Source: Chrysoperla carnea (lineage: Eukaryota > Arthropoda > Insecta > Neuroptera > Chrysopidae). Taken from it: 64,000 bases of DNA. Below are positions 22,363-35,245 of the stretch, piece by piece. How positions within the stretch are numbered: the first letter of the stretch is position 1; each line of letters begins with the position of its first letter. The notes beneath the pieces were generated by a model. The model saw nothing but the letters and a program-made list of their open reading frames with translations, searched no databases and had not been told where the DNA came from. The position numbers and the translations under genes are program-made. The DNA lies in the NCBI RefSeq assembly GCF_905475395.1, contig NC_058339.1, positions 79,512,520 to 79,576,519 on the forward strand, given 5' to 3'.

Positions 22363-22560
22363 TAGACCGGAAAAAATAGACCCGGAAAATAAAGACCAAA
22401 AACAATTTCTGTAACAGTGTATTCATTTTTGAGCGCAAGGGCTAGAAACTTCAGAACCCAACCAACTCCTCTATAATCGACAAACTCAACCCAACCAACT
22501 CGTTATTACAACAATACTCCGAAATATAAAATTTTTATTCTATTTTTTCCGGGTCTTTTT
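22363..22560. mobile_element. Possible small MITE with ccggaaaaaata ends
   Basis: tagaccggaaaaaataga (from 22363) and tctattttttccgggtct (about 22540-22557) are imperfect inverted repeats, and agaccc(c)ggaaaa is itself duplicated at the left end. About 200 bp long, no coding. Confidence 0.45.
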
Positions 22561-22794
22561 TTCTCTGATTACCCTGTTAACCTTGTGAAAACCGGATGCA
22601 ATTTTATCCCGAAAAGGGATTTATTTGATATTAGTTTTTAGAGGACTAAAGTACGCTAAAAGTTGATTCAAAATCGAATATTTTCCAAATTGGATGCAAA
22701 TGTGATTCGTCTTCTAGACAAAAATTGTTCTGAGGAAAAAATTGTTATTTGGTGCCTGCTAAAACTTAGTTAAAACCTATTAATGTGCATCTAT

Positions 22795-23615
22795 TTAAAA
22801 CAATTGACTGAGTTAATTGTCGAAATACCATGTATGGAAAGTGTTGATTACTCTGTCTGATACTATAACTGATATAACCATAACATACATATTATACAAT
22901 TTTGTGCTCTCACGGGTAAACAGTGAAAAAATGTTGTTTAATATTTTATAAGGAACATTTTTTACATTTAAATTTTTGTTCTATCTCTAACGGTTTACAA
23001 GATAGGTCCTACGGAGCAAAGACCCAAATGACCTTATGACCCCTTGGAAAAATTCGAAAAAATCGTAAAAAATTATTTGTTTCGGAATTTGATGAAACTC
23101 AGTTTATAAGGTAATTTTGAACTAAGTAATTCAAAAATCGAGTTTATTTGGCGATTGGCCGAGTAATTTTCGAAAAAAACGATATTTCGGATCGATTTCC
23201 GGCATTATCTCGAGAATTTTTCGCCCAATAGTTAAATGAAACCGATTTTTGTATTTTTTGGGTCAAAATTACCTTATATACAGAGTTTTATCGAAATTGG
23301 AGACGATAAATTTTTATCGATTTTTTGCAATTTTTTCAAGGGGTATCCCTTAGAAAAATTCGAAAAAATCGTAAAAAATTATTTGTTTCGGAATTTGATG
23401 AAACTCAGTTTATAAGGTAATTTTGACCTATGAAATTCAAAAATCGAGTTTATTTGGCGATTGGCCGAGTAATTTTCGAAAAAAACGATATTTCGGATCG
23501 ATTTCCGATCGATTTACTTATACCAAAATTTTTTTCGTAGCATCAATATTTTTAAGCATTACAAACTTGGGACTAAACTTAATATACTATGTATATTTCA
23601 TATATACATGGTATA
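22795..23615 (+). mobile_element. MITE-A copy carrying satellite DNA
   Basis: Family landmarks: subterminal palindrome caattgactgagttaattg, TIR aataccatgta (22824), then acgggtaaacagtg and tttacaagataggtcctacgg; at the right accaaaattttt, gtagcatcaatat, acaaacttgggactaaac and TIR tatacatggtata (23603-23615). Between about 23035 and 23515 the usual middle is replaced by about 1.6 units of the 306-bp satellite. Other copies in the window lack this block. Confidence 0.88.
23035..23515 (-). repeat. Satellite block inside MITE-A
   Basis: Closely related to the array at 1-4022: ggaatttgatgaaactcag, ataaggtaattttga, cgagtttatttggcgattgg, tttcggatcgatttcc and ggggta(t)ccctt all recur, with the first three present twice at about 306-bp spacing. 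Confidence 0.92.
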
Positions 23616-25309
23616 ATATGACTCTGCACAACTTATTTGGATGTATAACTTTGGTAGTATTCGTATAACCTAAACATATTTCGGTATTGTTTGAAGACCT
23701 TATACTTAAATATATTCTTTTATTTTATTTTATACATATTTGTATTTATATATAAATAAATATCAAACCAAACGTTTGCCAGAAGCTATAAATAAAAATA
23801 CTTTATATATAAAATTATATAAACAAATTGTTGCAGATTTTGTATGGTTTCGTCAACATTGCATTCACAGGAAATCAACAACAACAACGACAAAAACAAC
23901 AAAAAAGAAGACAAAATGTATATAGGGTGTTACAGACAATACGTATCACCCATTTACAGCTAAAGAAATGATAAATAAAATCGTTTTAATTACAAATCGG
24001 GTGTATTTAACTATGAAAGGAAATTTAAAATTTCTGCTTAAAAAAACTAATCAAGTATGCGAGTTGAATTTGCATGGCGAAGCTTCTATCATCAATGATC
24101 TTGTAGCCTTTGTAAATCTGACCTATTTGGAGAGGCAGGGGGCAAAAAAATTATGTAGACTTTCCTGGAAAATTGCCACTAGTCCAAGAGGCGGTATCAG
24201 GTCGATCTTCACTCATCTGATAACCAGATGAGACAACATTTTTTTATATAATTTTATTAATTTATAAATACGCCCATGATAGCTTATCTATCAAAAAGTG
24301 TTCATGGCTATTTTTAATTAAAAAAAAAATTCCCATGAATTTTTTTTTGCAGGCATGTTTATTTATTTTCGTATTTAAATTATCTTTCTTCTGATACCAA
24401 ATTCGATTGATTTGCAGATCGGTGTACTTACTTATATTGACTTACCTGTTCATGTGGTATGAATAGATCTACTCCAATCTGTTAACCAATCGGAATTGTT
24501 ATCAGGAGAAAGATCCTTTAATTACGAAAATAATGGTATAGGCTTGGCTGCAAAAAACCTTTTATAGAAAAATTTTATTAAAATTATTTAATTCAAAATA
24601 GTCACGAACGCTTTTCGATAAAAAAACCATCATAGGCGTGTTTATAAACCCATAAAATTTCATAAAAAATTTGTCTTTTTTTGAATTTTATAAAAAATTG
24701 GTCTCTTTTAAAGTCTCACTTTTTGAAAACTGAGTGATGAAATTAGCCTCCTTTCTAACTTTCTAACTTAACCTCCAAAACTCACTCTCCAAGTCAGAAT
24801 TCTATTGTATTACGTGTTTATACATTGTCTCTCAAGCAGATTTGGAGAAATCAGTTTGTGACATTCTGTGTTTAGAAATATATAATATATCTAGATATAT
24901 GTTATCAAAAAATATGTATTTATATATAAAATATATGATATATAATATAAAGATAGAATTCGTATGGAAATTTAATACTACTTGGATATTTTTATAATAA
25001 TATATGAGAACATTTGGTATTTTCTGTGCTCCTTATTTTTTTAAATGAGCACAATTTTTTATAATATTATATTAGTTTTTTTCGTTGATTCAGTTTCTTT
25101 GCAAAATTTTCCAATATTACAAGCCTTAATACAATAATTTCCTTATTTCTTAATTAATAATCTTATATACGCCTTATAACAGAGGCCACCCACATCTTTA
25201 TTTGCTAATCTTTATTTATTTAACTACATACATATTGATAATTACACTTTGATGTGGGTGGATTTGGTTACTTCGTTCTTATTCAAGCGACGAAGACAAT
25301 GTGATCAAT
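23616..25309. other. AT-rich intergenic region
   Basis: An 87-codon ORF at 23968-24231 (+) has fairly mixed composition but no domain I recognise, and no splice or promoter support. The rest looks non-coding. Confidence 0.4.
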
Positions 25310-25400
25310 ATTGCACCCCCATTAATTATAATTGTTCACATTCCCATTCAGTAGCCAAACGATCAAAGACTAACGCCTTAGACCGCTCGACCACTGAGTC
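25310..25400 (-). mobile_element. tRNA-derived SINE head or tRNA relic
   Basis: On the minus strand gactcagtggtcgagcggtc, then taaggcgttagtctttg, reads like the D-arm/A-box and anticodon arm of a Ser/Leu-type tRNA. The B box is eroded, so this is not a working tRNA gene. Confidence 0.45.
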
Positions 25401-25405
25401 GCTTA

Positions 25406-25690
25406 TCTTATATATAAAATTATCACGGTGTTTGTGGTTAAACTCCTCCGAAACGGCTTGGCCGATTCTCTGAAATTTTGTGTGCATATTGGGTAGATCT
25501 GAGAATCGGACAACATCTATTTTGCATCCCCCTAAATGTTAAGGGTAGTCCACTCCTAAATTTTTTTTAAATCTCTAGATAAATTTTTATTTTTTTAGTT
25601 TTTTACCCTGAATTTTCAATCCTCTACGATCACCCCCTATTTTTCCATCCCAATTTTTATTCTGAATAATTTCCTTTAATTATTCCTTGA
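25406..25690 (+). mobile_element. Helitron-like 5' end fragment
   Basis: Starts TCTTATATATAAAATT, followed by ctcctccgaaacggcttggc and aaattttgtgtgcatattgg, phrases common in the 5' part of insect Helitron-like repeats. No 3' end identified nearby. Confidence 0.4.
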
Positions 25691-26289
25691 TTTCAGAAAA
25701 TATTTACTTGCTACTTTGTTAAGAACATATTTCCTTGCAACATGGTGTAAACTGTGTAAAGGAAAGTTACAATTTCTGTCTGCATACTTTTTTTGATATA
25801 ATAGAACAAAAACTTCTTTTTATCATTTTCTTTGCTAATTAATTTGATTTTAATGAAGTATCTCTCATAAAATTAAAATAAATTAATTTATAATAATATT
25901 CATAAGTCAATTATCGAATATAAATGATGATAATTTGGTAATTCATTTTAAATAATATACACATAACATAATATACATACATTTTAATAGATTTAGTTTG
26001 TTATTTAAAGCAACTTAATTCCAGATGAGCTTGTTAATAGGACAAAGATAACACATACATACAAAAGAGAAAATTATTATATGGATAGAAGTAGGATAGG
26101 GAAGATATAGGAGGGTTTATTAGGGTAGATATTTTGGCAACTTTAGAGTTTAGACGTCGACAACGGTTTAGTATACTATAGTCATTATACATATAATAAT
26201 ATACAAATTTGTAATATACATATATATTAGAATTTCTCCGCAAATACAAGATGTTCTAGTAAGTTTGGAGTGTAGGCTAAAAGGTACGG
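25691..26289. other. AT-rich spacer
   Basis: Short ORFs only; nothing recognised. Confidence 0.4.
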
Positions 26290-27105
26290 TCAACAATTCT
26301 GATTTTTATTCAAAGTCGTTGAAAATAATAGGACAGTTCTTACAGGCATCCGACTACACAATTTGAGTCATGCTTTTGAAATTTCCGGTCAAATTTAACC
26401 TCACTATAATAGGTTTCAAGAATGTATTGTCCTGGTAGGTAATAACTGACATCACATATGAAAAGAGTAACCCTAAATTAGTGGGTTTCAAAAAAAATTC
26501 CATACAAATTGGATATTTGGCTGTGTTATTTAAAAATCGATTTTTTAAACTTTATGACGTCATCAAAATCAAAAAAATTTAATTTTGCTCTATCATCTAT
26601 AAATTATGTCCAATTTTAAAAAGCAAAGTATGTAATCCAACCAAATTTGAGTCATACTTTTCCAATTTCTAATCAAATTTAACCTCACTATAATAGGTTT
26701 CAAGAATATGGGATCCTAGTCCCGACTTTTAAGCCGAAGGTAAATTGTAGAGAAAAACTAACCTCGCAGATAAGAGATTAACCTTAAATTAGGGGGTTTC
26801 AAAAAATTCGATGCAATTTGGATAAAATTTGGCTGTGTTATCCAAAAATCGATTTTTTAATCTTTATTACGTCTTCAAAACCTAAAAAATTAATTTTTCT
26901 CTGCCAGCTCCAAATTTTATCCAATTTTGTTAAATCAAGTATGGAATCCAACTAACTTTGGGCCATACTTTTCAAATTTCTGATTAAATTTACCCTCACT
27001 ATAATAGGTTTTAAGAATGCGGGGTCTTGGTCCCAATTTGAAGCTCAAAGGTGAATTGTATAGAGAAAAAACTAACATCGCAGATGAAAAGAGATTGGTT
27101 AAAAC
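26290..27105 (+). repeat. Diverged tandem repeat, about 2.7 units of 285-310 bp
   Basis: cctcactataataggtt recurs at 26399, 26683 and 26994. Also repeated are tttggctgtgttat, aaaatcgattttttaa and tgtccaatttt/tatccaatttt. Each unit contains gacgtcatcaaaa-like and caaatttaacctcac segments. Likely the interior of an old repeat; no coding. Confidence 0.85.
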
Positions 27106-27358
27106 CTATTTAAGCGTTTTGTTCTACAATTGAACAACTAAAAGGCCAGCCGCAGCCCTATGAAATACACAAATATCCTCTGTTTCTAAGATAATTAAAA
27201 TTAATATCCACTTTTTTGTGGTGTAGAAGAAGATTGTTTTAGTGGCCTAGTAGAGGCTTGTTTTTTTTTATAGTTTTTTAGACTCGTTTAAGTTAAAATT
27301 TGTCTACTTTTTGGGTAACAACGTAGAATTAAAAAAAAGTATTTATTGACGCGGATGA
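27106..27358. other. Spacer
   Basis: Nothing recognised. Confidence 0.35.
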
Positions 27359-27425
27359 GACTCGATCTGTTAACCTCTTGCATGAGGGACTGACACTATA
27401 GCTACAAGACCACATGGTGTACTTG
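27359..27425 (-). mobile_element. tRNA-derived SINE head
   Basis: Minus strand: tggtcttgtagctatagtg (A-box-like), an anticodon-arm-like cctcatgcaagagg, then agatcgagtctc (B-box-like) and gcg. This resembles a degenerate tRNA. No clear body or tail. Confidence 0.45.
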
Positions 27426-29469
27426 AGATTAATATTAATATTTCAAGATATTAATATTAAAGTAATAAAGATATATGAATATTAAATAGAAAAGATATTA
27501 TATTGATATTATATTAATAAAGATAAGCTTATCCCTGGTGATTATGGTTTAAATTATCGAATTGAGATCGAACCTTGATACGTGTGCAAATTTTTGTTAA
27601 TTGGTTAAAGTAAAAGTAGGTTAAAATTGACTACTAAGATTTTATTACATTGTTCGTTACTTGTGAAGTTAACATAAGCGTATTAAAAAGATTCATACGG
27701 TATATAATTTTATCCATATACGCATGTATATAATACATAAGATCCATGTTGTGTAGGTAGGTATATATATGCGTTTTCCTGGTGAAACAATAGGATTAGC
27801 GTTGAAATCCAGTGAGAGTTAATGGAACATCACACCTCTATAAATAATTAATATACTATCTATACTACTGATGATGATACTATACTCTACACAAAATTGT
27901 GTAATACCTACTGTTACCTACGTGTTTTAGGTCTACAGTACATGGTTGAGACTATATGCAGAGAGTTCCAAAATTAAACGACACTAAAAGCAAAATAAGC
28001 AAAAAATTCCATATATGTGCGAAAATAATTTATTACCAAGTGCAAAATCAAGCAGCTGTGATGTAACAAGCTTTATAATAATAATTGAGTATTACTGGGC
28101 TAAATCTACCGGATATTGATAATCAATTTGAAAAATTTTGGGAGAAAGCTATTTTTTTCTGTACGCGATTTTGGGACAATTTATCTCTACATTGTTTTCT
28201 TTGGCGACGTTTTATTGAAAGTCTCTGCTCTTATTGATCGGATTGAGGCGAATATAAAAAAGATTGTTTGTTATGAATTTCTAGGTTGGTTTGGCCTGCT
28301 ATCGAATTCTGAGCATTGCAAAATAGCCTCAAAATATCAAGAAAACCGCAGTAACGTGATATTTTAAATTCTCTCTGATAACTATAATAATGACAAAAAG
28401 ATGTGACTAATGACCATAAAAAAGTGTGGTAAATTTTAGCTCGATACATAACCTCAATTTTGAGAAAAATTTCAACAGTTCGTACAGTTCAGTCAAATTA
28501 TCGGATTTTCACTTTTTTTGTTTTTTAAATTGCAGGTTTTTTTGTACTTTCGGATAATGCCAACGGTTTTTGAAAAATCTGATTATGAGCCGTAACATTT
28601 CAAAACAAAAATGCAAAACACTCGAAAATTTCCAGATTTGCATCAATTGTTCTAACTTGTAATGATGCAAATATGGATTTTTTTGCATTTTTGTTTAGCA
28701 ACAACTATCAACACTCGTCCTGATGCATGCACAAAATGGCAAAGAAGATTCGAACTGTCGTGCTTAATTATACATTTATTAAAATTCTAGCTACTTTGAA
28801 CAAAATCTTTTGGCTTCTATTTCTCAGTAATCTTTACTTTAGATATGTTTGTAGGAACTTTTTTGCCTGTTTTGAGTTAAAAAACACGCATCTAAAAATG
28901 TACTGTGTAATTTTGAAACACACTATGAACACTTATAAACATACATGTGAAGTTGTATTCTTCCACCCTCCTTCAGATCCAGCTGGATCAGTTGAATTTC
29001 ATAGATATTCGTTAAGTATATATAAGTTTAGGATGTTATTTAACAAAAGTTTATTTAAAAGCTTAGGTATATCGTTTTCTTTTGAGATCTGGATGTAATA
29101 ATTAAACATTTAAAAATGAAGGAAATTGATTGTTTAAATACCCTGTACATGCTGAAATTCATCGAACTAATTTTCAAACAGAAGTTTATTTGTAGTATTC
29201 TTTTAATTTGAATTTTACTGCTTTCTTTTATAGTCTAAATAATAGAATTTAGCTGGAAAAGTCATGACTCGATTTTGTTCATTTCCAAAAAAACATTTCC
29301 TCTAACATATTTACGAAATTTCAATGCTCTTCCTTTTGGTTTTTTATTATAATGAGGTTTAATCTCCGTTTTATATTAACAGAAAGTTTCATATAATTAG
29401 TTTTTCACATTTTTCATGGTCACATTGCATCATACTATCCATAACCTAGTAAAATCGATTTCCATAAGT
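27426..29469. other. AT-rich intergenic region
   Basis: ORFs of 70-123 codons (for example 28727-29098 +) are rich in Phe/Lys/Ile/Asn, as expected by chance in this base composition. No gene supported. Confidence 0.45.
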
Positions 29470-30485
29470 TTGATATTGGAGCCACAGTTAAAATCTCATT
29501 TTTCTTTAAAACTAAACTTACCTTTAGTAATCTTGAACAGTTTTAAATGGCAAAAAAAGTTGATTATTTGACGGCTGTATTTTCGATATTTCTTGTCTCA
29601 TTGAAATGAGGCAGGGGTGAAATACGCTTGACACCTGAGGGTGCTTGTCTTTATTAGGGCGCATTTCCAAAAGAAGCTGCAAATTGCTTGAAATCATTTG
29701 AAAAGAAAATGTCTTTTTACCCGACTGCCAAGAGTGGTTATGTTTTTTGTTTGTAAATTTTTTTATTACCTCGTATCTTCCAAACGGCTCGATGGCTTTT
29801 GATAATTGACTCACAGGTAAACAGTGGAACGTGAACGAAAAAATATTTCAAACAAAAGTTGTTTATTTTATATGGAATAAATTTTAAATTAAGACTTTTG
29901 TTCTATATTTAACGATTTACAAGAGCCCTTTTTCATTTGATTGAAAGAGCTTAAAATGCTCCATTTTAAAATTAGCAAACTTATCTGTGTCAATTTTGAA
30001 GCTAGAAAGTCGAAAAAAAAAAAATCCACACAGTTACTTCAGCTTTTATTTGTAATTTGTAAAAAACTGATTTATTTATTTTTGAACCCCCAAAGAAGCG
30101 AACTGCGATTTTTACATTGCATGAACGATTAGTATAAATACTAAAATCTCTGATAAGTGAAACATGAACAAAAAAATATTTCAACAGTGAAACGTGAACG
30201 AAAAAATATTTCAAACAAAAGTTTTTTTTTTATAAGGAATAACTTTTAAATTTAAACTTTTGTTCTATATTTAATGGTTTCTAAGAGTTCTTTTTCATTT
30301 GGTTGAATGAGCTATAATTTTAAAATTGGCATACTTATCTCGGTCAATTTAGAAGTTAGAAAGTCGAAAAAAAACACAAATTACTTCAACTAGAACTTTA
30401 ATTTGAACCTTTTTTATTTGATCCATAGTTTTTTTTGTAATTTGTAAAAAACTGAATTGTTTACTTTTGAACCCCTAACTAGGGG
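29470..30485. mobile_element. MITE-A-related repeat with an internal direct duplication
   Basis: gtgaacgaaaaaatatttca with its downstream block (aacttttgttctatattta, aaagtcgaaaaaaa, ttgtaaaaaactga, ttttgaaccc) occurs twice with a 363-bp period (29831 and 30194), plus a partial third start at about 30165. The block resembles the left half of MITE-A (aacagtg...tttgttctat...gtttacaag). Left of it, cgtatcttccaaacggctcg looks like another repeat fragment. Confidence 0.7.
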
Positions 30486-31522
30486 ACAACCGCTATCATA
30501 TGTAAGACGTAATTTATCCCTACCTAGGTTCAATAAGAAAATAAATATCTAAAATTCAGCCATCTTAAAATAAACGCCTGGCACTTTATTCGAAAATGTT
30601 TTCCATCTCCGTACCAATAAGAACTATATTTTTGTATATATTTTATACGTACGATCGCACACGTATATGATGTATGTAATATATTTTAAATATTTATATT
30701 TATAGTTTTGAATTGTGGCTTTGTAATAAATTCTCATTTAACTAGATCTCCCATTCCATCAAATCCTGCTTGCATGGTTAACATTATGTTCACATGAAAA
30801 CATGAATTTAACTAAACGCAAATTAGTTAAACTACATACATATTATATACATTAAGATTTAGAGATGTAATAGTTATGTGTATATATTATATGAACGTAT
30901 TTAACTCTTAATAAGCATTGTTAAATCCCATTATATAATTGGTTTTTAGAAGTTAAACGAATAACTTTTTATAGAATTCACTTAAAGAGACGTCTATATT
31001 CTATAGTTTATATACAGACTGACAAGCTATGGTTTATAAGGTCTATAATTAAAGAGGTTTAAAAATCTGCAAGGAATTCAGAGTAGGGCAGGTGTCCTAA
31101 ATTGATACGCCTTAGAAAAATTGTAATTATATCCAAACTATTCCAGATAAGTATAACGTTGACATATTATTGGTTTCTTTATTCAAGCTATTCAATATTT
31201 CTCAAAAGGAATCGTTTTACCGACCTTGTAAGAATAGGTAAAATGACCCCATTGCGATTTTTAGTTCACGTAAAATTGTTCGTTTACATTGCATCAGCGT
31301 TTAGTGTAAACACAAAAATCACAGGTAAATCATCTCCAGACTTCCACAAGCTGAAGCTGGGGAATCGTTTTAGCTATTATAATTTAACAAACATAATAGG
31401 GATCATTTCAACCAATATAAAGCGGATCATAATACCCGTAACGACATATTTGAATATTGTCATAAAAATTGACCTTAAAATTCATTATACGTAAATGTGT
31501 TATAACATTATTAAAAATTGAA
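30486..31522. other. AT-rich intergenic region
   Basis: A 130-codon ORF (31102-31494 +) has chance-like composition. Nothing recognised. Confidence 0.4.
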
Positions 31523-31807
31523 GACCCAATTGACCTATGTTTCTCATTTACGAACTCGATTTCAATTTTAACGTCCTAAGCACGCTATAAAAATTTCAGC
31601 TTGATATCTCTTTTCATTTTTGAGTAATCGTGATGCCACACGGACAGCCAGACTACGGACAGACAAGCAGACAACCGGAAATGGGCTAATTAGGTGATTT
31701 TATGAAAACCTATACAAAAATTGTAATCATATTATCAAAATTTTTAAGCGTTACAAACTTGGGACGAAACTTAGTATCCCTTGGTATATTTCATATGCAT
31801 GCTATAA
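31523..31807 (+). mobile_element. MITE-A copy, right half
   Basis: gacccaattgacctatgtt, cacgctataaaaatttcagc, gacagacaagcagacaaccg, taattaggtgattttatga, gcgttacaaacttgggac and an end near atgcatgctata match the family. The left half is missing. Confidence 0.85.
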
Positions 31808-32509
31808 AAACAATAGTTAACTTAATATTGCTACTGAGAAAAAAAACTTATTTATTAAGATAAATTGAGCTCTAGCTGGAGGTAGTTAAAGGTTGAAATG
31901 TATGTATTTGATAGTATTTATACAATTAAATGAATGAAATTTGAATAGTTTATACATATTTTAATAATTTCTAAAGTGGTTACGTTACCTCTTACTGTTT
32001 CTATAAATGCAATACTTGATATTAAAGAAAGAAAGTAATAGAAAGTAGAGAGGTGAAAATAAAATATATAGAAATGTTATTTACCTGTTATAAAATAAAT
32101 TTTTATGCACTAAAGATTTTTTATAAAAGCTAAAAGAATATAAAATATAGTAAATTTTTAGGATGCTGAATTTAAAATGGATCAAAAGTGGTAAGAGAAA
32201 TATCAGAGGATAAAATAATTTCTTGTTGTTTTGATGTTATGTCAGGTCGTAAATTAGGACAAAAGTTTAGTATCCATTTTCTAAAACTGTAAAAGATAGG
32301 GATTTGAAAATTTGCAGGTAGCTTCAACTAGTGGTCTTGTGAAATATTCTCGAAAAACTAAAAAAAGTTTTAGAAAATACATTCGAAAATTTTCGAAATT
32401 TTTGAAAATCAAATAAATGGTGCCAAAAGCCGCCATAATTGCATTGGTCTTTTAAACTCTTGATATTCAAACTTGATATTGAAATGACTGATATTCAACA
32501 CTTTATAAA
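31808..32509. other. AT-rich spacer
   Basis: Nothing recognised. Confidence 0.35.
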
Positions 32510-32562
32510 CAGGGTATTTCAATAATTAACTCAGTCAATTGTTTGCTTTCACTTATTTATTA
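32510..32562 (-). mobile_element. MITE-A left-end fragment
   Basis: gggtatttcaataattaact, then cagtcaattgtttgctttca, is the left terminus in reverse, with the body absent. Confidence 0.65.
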
Positions 32563-33590
32563 GGTATATTTTTTGACCCGTTTAATTGATGTTTGATGAT
32601 TTTATCGAAAATTCAAAATTGATGTCAAAAAACGAAGAAAATTATCTGAATATTTTATTAATCACTTCATGCAGATACTTCAGCAGCGAATATATTAGCT
32701 GCACGATAAAAAAGTCAGTTTTAGAAAGAAAACAATTTTTGAAAAATATAATATTTTACAACAAACAACATTCTTCTACCTCTTATCAGTATTTTGATTC
32801 CACTTGTTATAAGATGCTTTATCTTTTTTTGAGTTTTAAATGATCCCAAGAGGTCAATGTTATATTCAAGGCACACTGGAAGATACCCCTTTTTGAATTC
32901 AACAACTTGTGTTAACATGTTTTCCGACTATTGCCCAATAAAGTAGATACGTGAATACCTAGTTTCAAGAAACTGTATTAGTAGTACAGAATCCCTTGCA
33001 CTAGAACCGGATAAACACTTTATCAACGTTTTAATAGAATTACATTTTAAATCAATTACGTCATCAGATTTTCCGTTTGATTTTTATTTGTATAGAAAAT
33101 GTAACCTCAACAAATCAACTCACCATAAATGTTACTATAGAGCAATAATTCTTGTTTTATTCAACATTCGAATAACCTGTCGGTGTTTTGTTTTCAATAT
33201 GCAAGACAAAACTTCATTATAAAATCTTATAGACTTGGAAAAGCTGCCACAAAAAAGTTCCAAACCGTTAATATGCCAAATTATAAAGGAAAATGCTGCT
33301 TATAGCGATGGATCAAAAGGTGGCTTATTTGCATCGATATGCAGGCTATTTGGAACCGCCGGAAAAGTATGGCGCGATGGTTTTAGCGAATGACCGAATC
33401 AAAATAATTTTGTGATCATTCTTTTACTTACACATTTAATTACGCTATTTAACTGATTAACGGTTCGCCATATACTATAGAAAATGGTACAGAAATTTAG
33501 AAAGCTGCCTCTAAATGTATGAGAATGAATTTTAAGTAGACTGAGTTTTTAAATTAACATGCTTTTTAACCCTCAACCAACAAAGAAGGG
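32563..33590. other. AT-rich spacer
   Basis: Nothing recognised; short ORFs are chance-like. Confidence 0.35.
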
Positions 33591-34117
33591 TGTTTAAAGT
33601 GTCTGGGTATCTGCGTATCTGTGCGTCTGGCTGTGGCATATAGTCTTATAAACGAATGAATTTATTTTCACTTGTTTGTTTGTTTGAAAGGTTATTTAAT
33701 CGAGGGTGTTCTATGTTTGCAGTGCGAGTTTAGGGTTTCGTACTCGATAACTAGATAAGAGGCGATGGGTATGCAGTTTTTTAACCGACTTAAACCAAAA
33801 AAGGAGGAGGTTATCAATTCGCCTGTATTTTTTTTATTATGTGTGTTGTCTCTGATTTTTATGATTCTTTATCTATTGTAAAGCTGGTGTTTCCCGTGTG
33901 GTCCCATTTCATTTTTGTCCAGTTCTGACAACGTCATAAATAAGAAAACCATAAAAGTCTTAAATTTGCATTAGGTATGTACGAAAAGAGGACGAATAAC
34001 TCAATACCATGCCAACAGATTTCGATGAGTCTTTTTTTAGTGACAAATTAGTTAGCGTACTTTGGATTCACTAAAAATCACAAAAAAAAAAACTTTTAAA
34101 AAAGGGAAAACCGACTT
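33591..34117. mobile_element. Fragment of a dispersed repeat with ggaggaggtt motif
   Basis: ttaaccgacttaaacc, then aaaaaaggaggaggttatca, and, near 34108, gaaaaccgacttcg are phrases I associate with common insect repeats of unclear class. gtttgtttgtttgaaaggtt lies upstream. No coding. Confidence 0.45.
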
Positions 34118-34256
34118 CGAAATAATGTAGTTAAAGTAATTGTTATTTTTGGAGTTGGTGTCAACCAAGCTAATGTAGTAAACTGTTCTACCAGAGTTTT
34201 GTCTTTGGCTGACACCGACTCCAAAAATAACAATAATTTTAACTACATTATATTTT
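34118..34256. mobile_element. Short hairpin MITE
   Basis: aatgtagttaaagtaattgt, tatttttggagttggtgtca and its near-perfect reverse complement ending aactacatta give about 50-bp arms around a 35-40-bp loop. Confidence 0.85.
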
Positions 34257-35245
34257 CGTTATTTTTTTACATTCGGTGCATATTAATTTGTTTTGGAAAA
34301 GTTTTTCTTATGAAGCTTATATAGTTTGATCAAATTACCTTTGAAACTAAAAAAAAAAATCAAAATCACTTATTCCGTTTGGGAGATGCTATGCCATAAA
34401 CGATTCGATTAGACCTGATTTTATGTTTCAACGTTATTTCAACGAGAAAAGATATAGTCAAAATCTAGTGGAACATAGTAAGAAATTAAAAATACAAATT
34501 TCTTTGGGTAATATAATTTGAAGACCCTCTTGATTTCCGGCCTGTATATAATAACGATTTTATATTCAATTTATATAATTTTGAGATTCCGTCGCGGTCT
34601 TTTTAGTCATCAGTTTGTACCCTGTAGAAAAAACTTAAAAAACTGGTGTCTACATCGACAATGTAACGAATAACGAGTTCATGGTCAGAATAAATAAAAC
34701 GATTATCGAATATATATATTGAAAAATATACGTATAAACCAAACACCGTCTGTTTCGATGCAGTGATCTTCGAAAAAGTTAAACGAAAATGGATGGTCTT
34801 GAAACATAAAAAAAAGTATCTAAACTACATATATGAAACGAAACATCTTATTTAAAACTAAAAAGTGACAAATTCAATATGATATCGTAAAAGTTATCGT
34901 TATATAATATTTTTTTGATGGTCATGTGATGGTGTATTGCGTCCAGTTTTTCCAGTTGAGGATAGTAGTGTGGACCATCTGTTGTGTAACTTGAGGACAT
35001 CACACACAACATTTACAAATTATGTTCGTCGAAAATTGTTATACAAGAGGAGTTTGTGTTGTAATTTGTATAGTCGAAAAGATAAAAACGATAATTGGAT
35101 ATTTTCATGAAAATGATTTTGTACATAAAATTTATTTAATTAATTCTTTGATATACATACATAAAATAATTATAATTTTAAAAAACCCGTGGTGATGTTC
35201 GAAATTTGGTATAACATAGTTTTAACTTAAATGTCGCTGCCTTTT
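34257..35245. other. AT-rich spacer
   Basis: Nothing recognised. Confidence 0.35.

Noticed and set aside
23968..24231. 87-codon plus ORF with mixed composition
   Set aside because: Looked more protein-like than most, but I could find no domain, neighbour or splice evidence.
25310..27425. Functional tRNA genes
   Set aside because: Both tRNA-like segments lack a closed acceptor stem and a proper B box, so they are better read as SINE heads or relics.
28727..29098. 123-codon plus ORF
   Set aside because: Composition typical of chance in AT-rich DNA; no recognisable domain.
29524..29814. 96-codon minus ORF with a gtaagt donor just beyond its stop
   Set aside because: The donor lies after the stop codon and the region belongs to a repeated element.
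31102..31494. 130-codon plus ORF
   Set aside because: As above; no homology recognised and next to a MITE.
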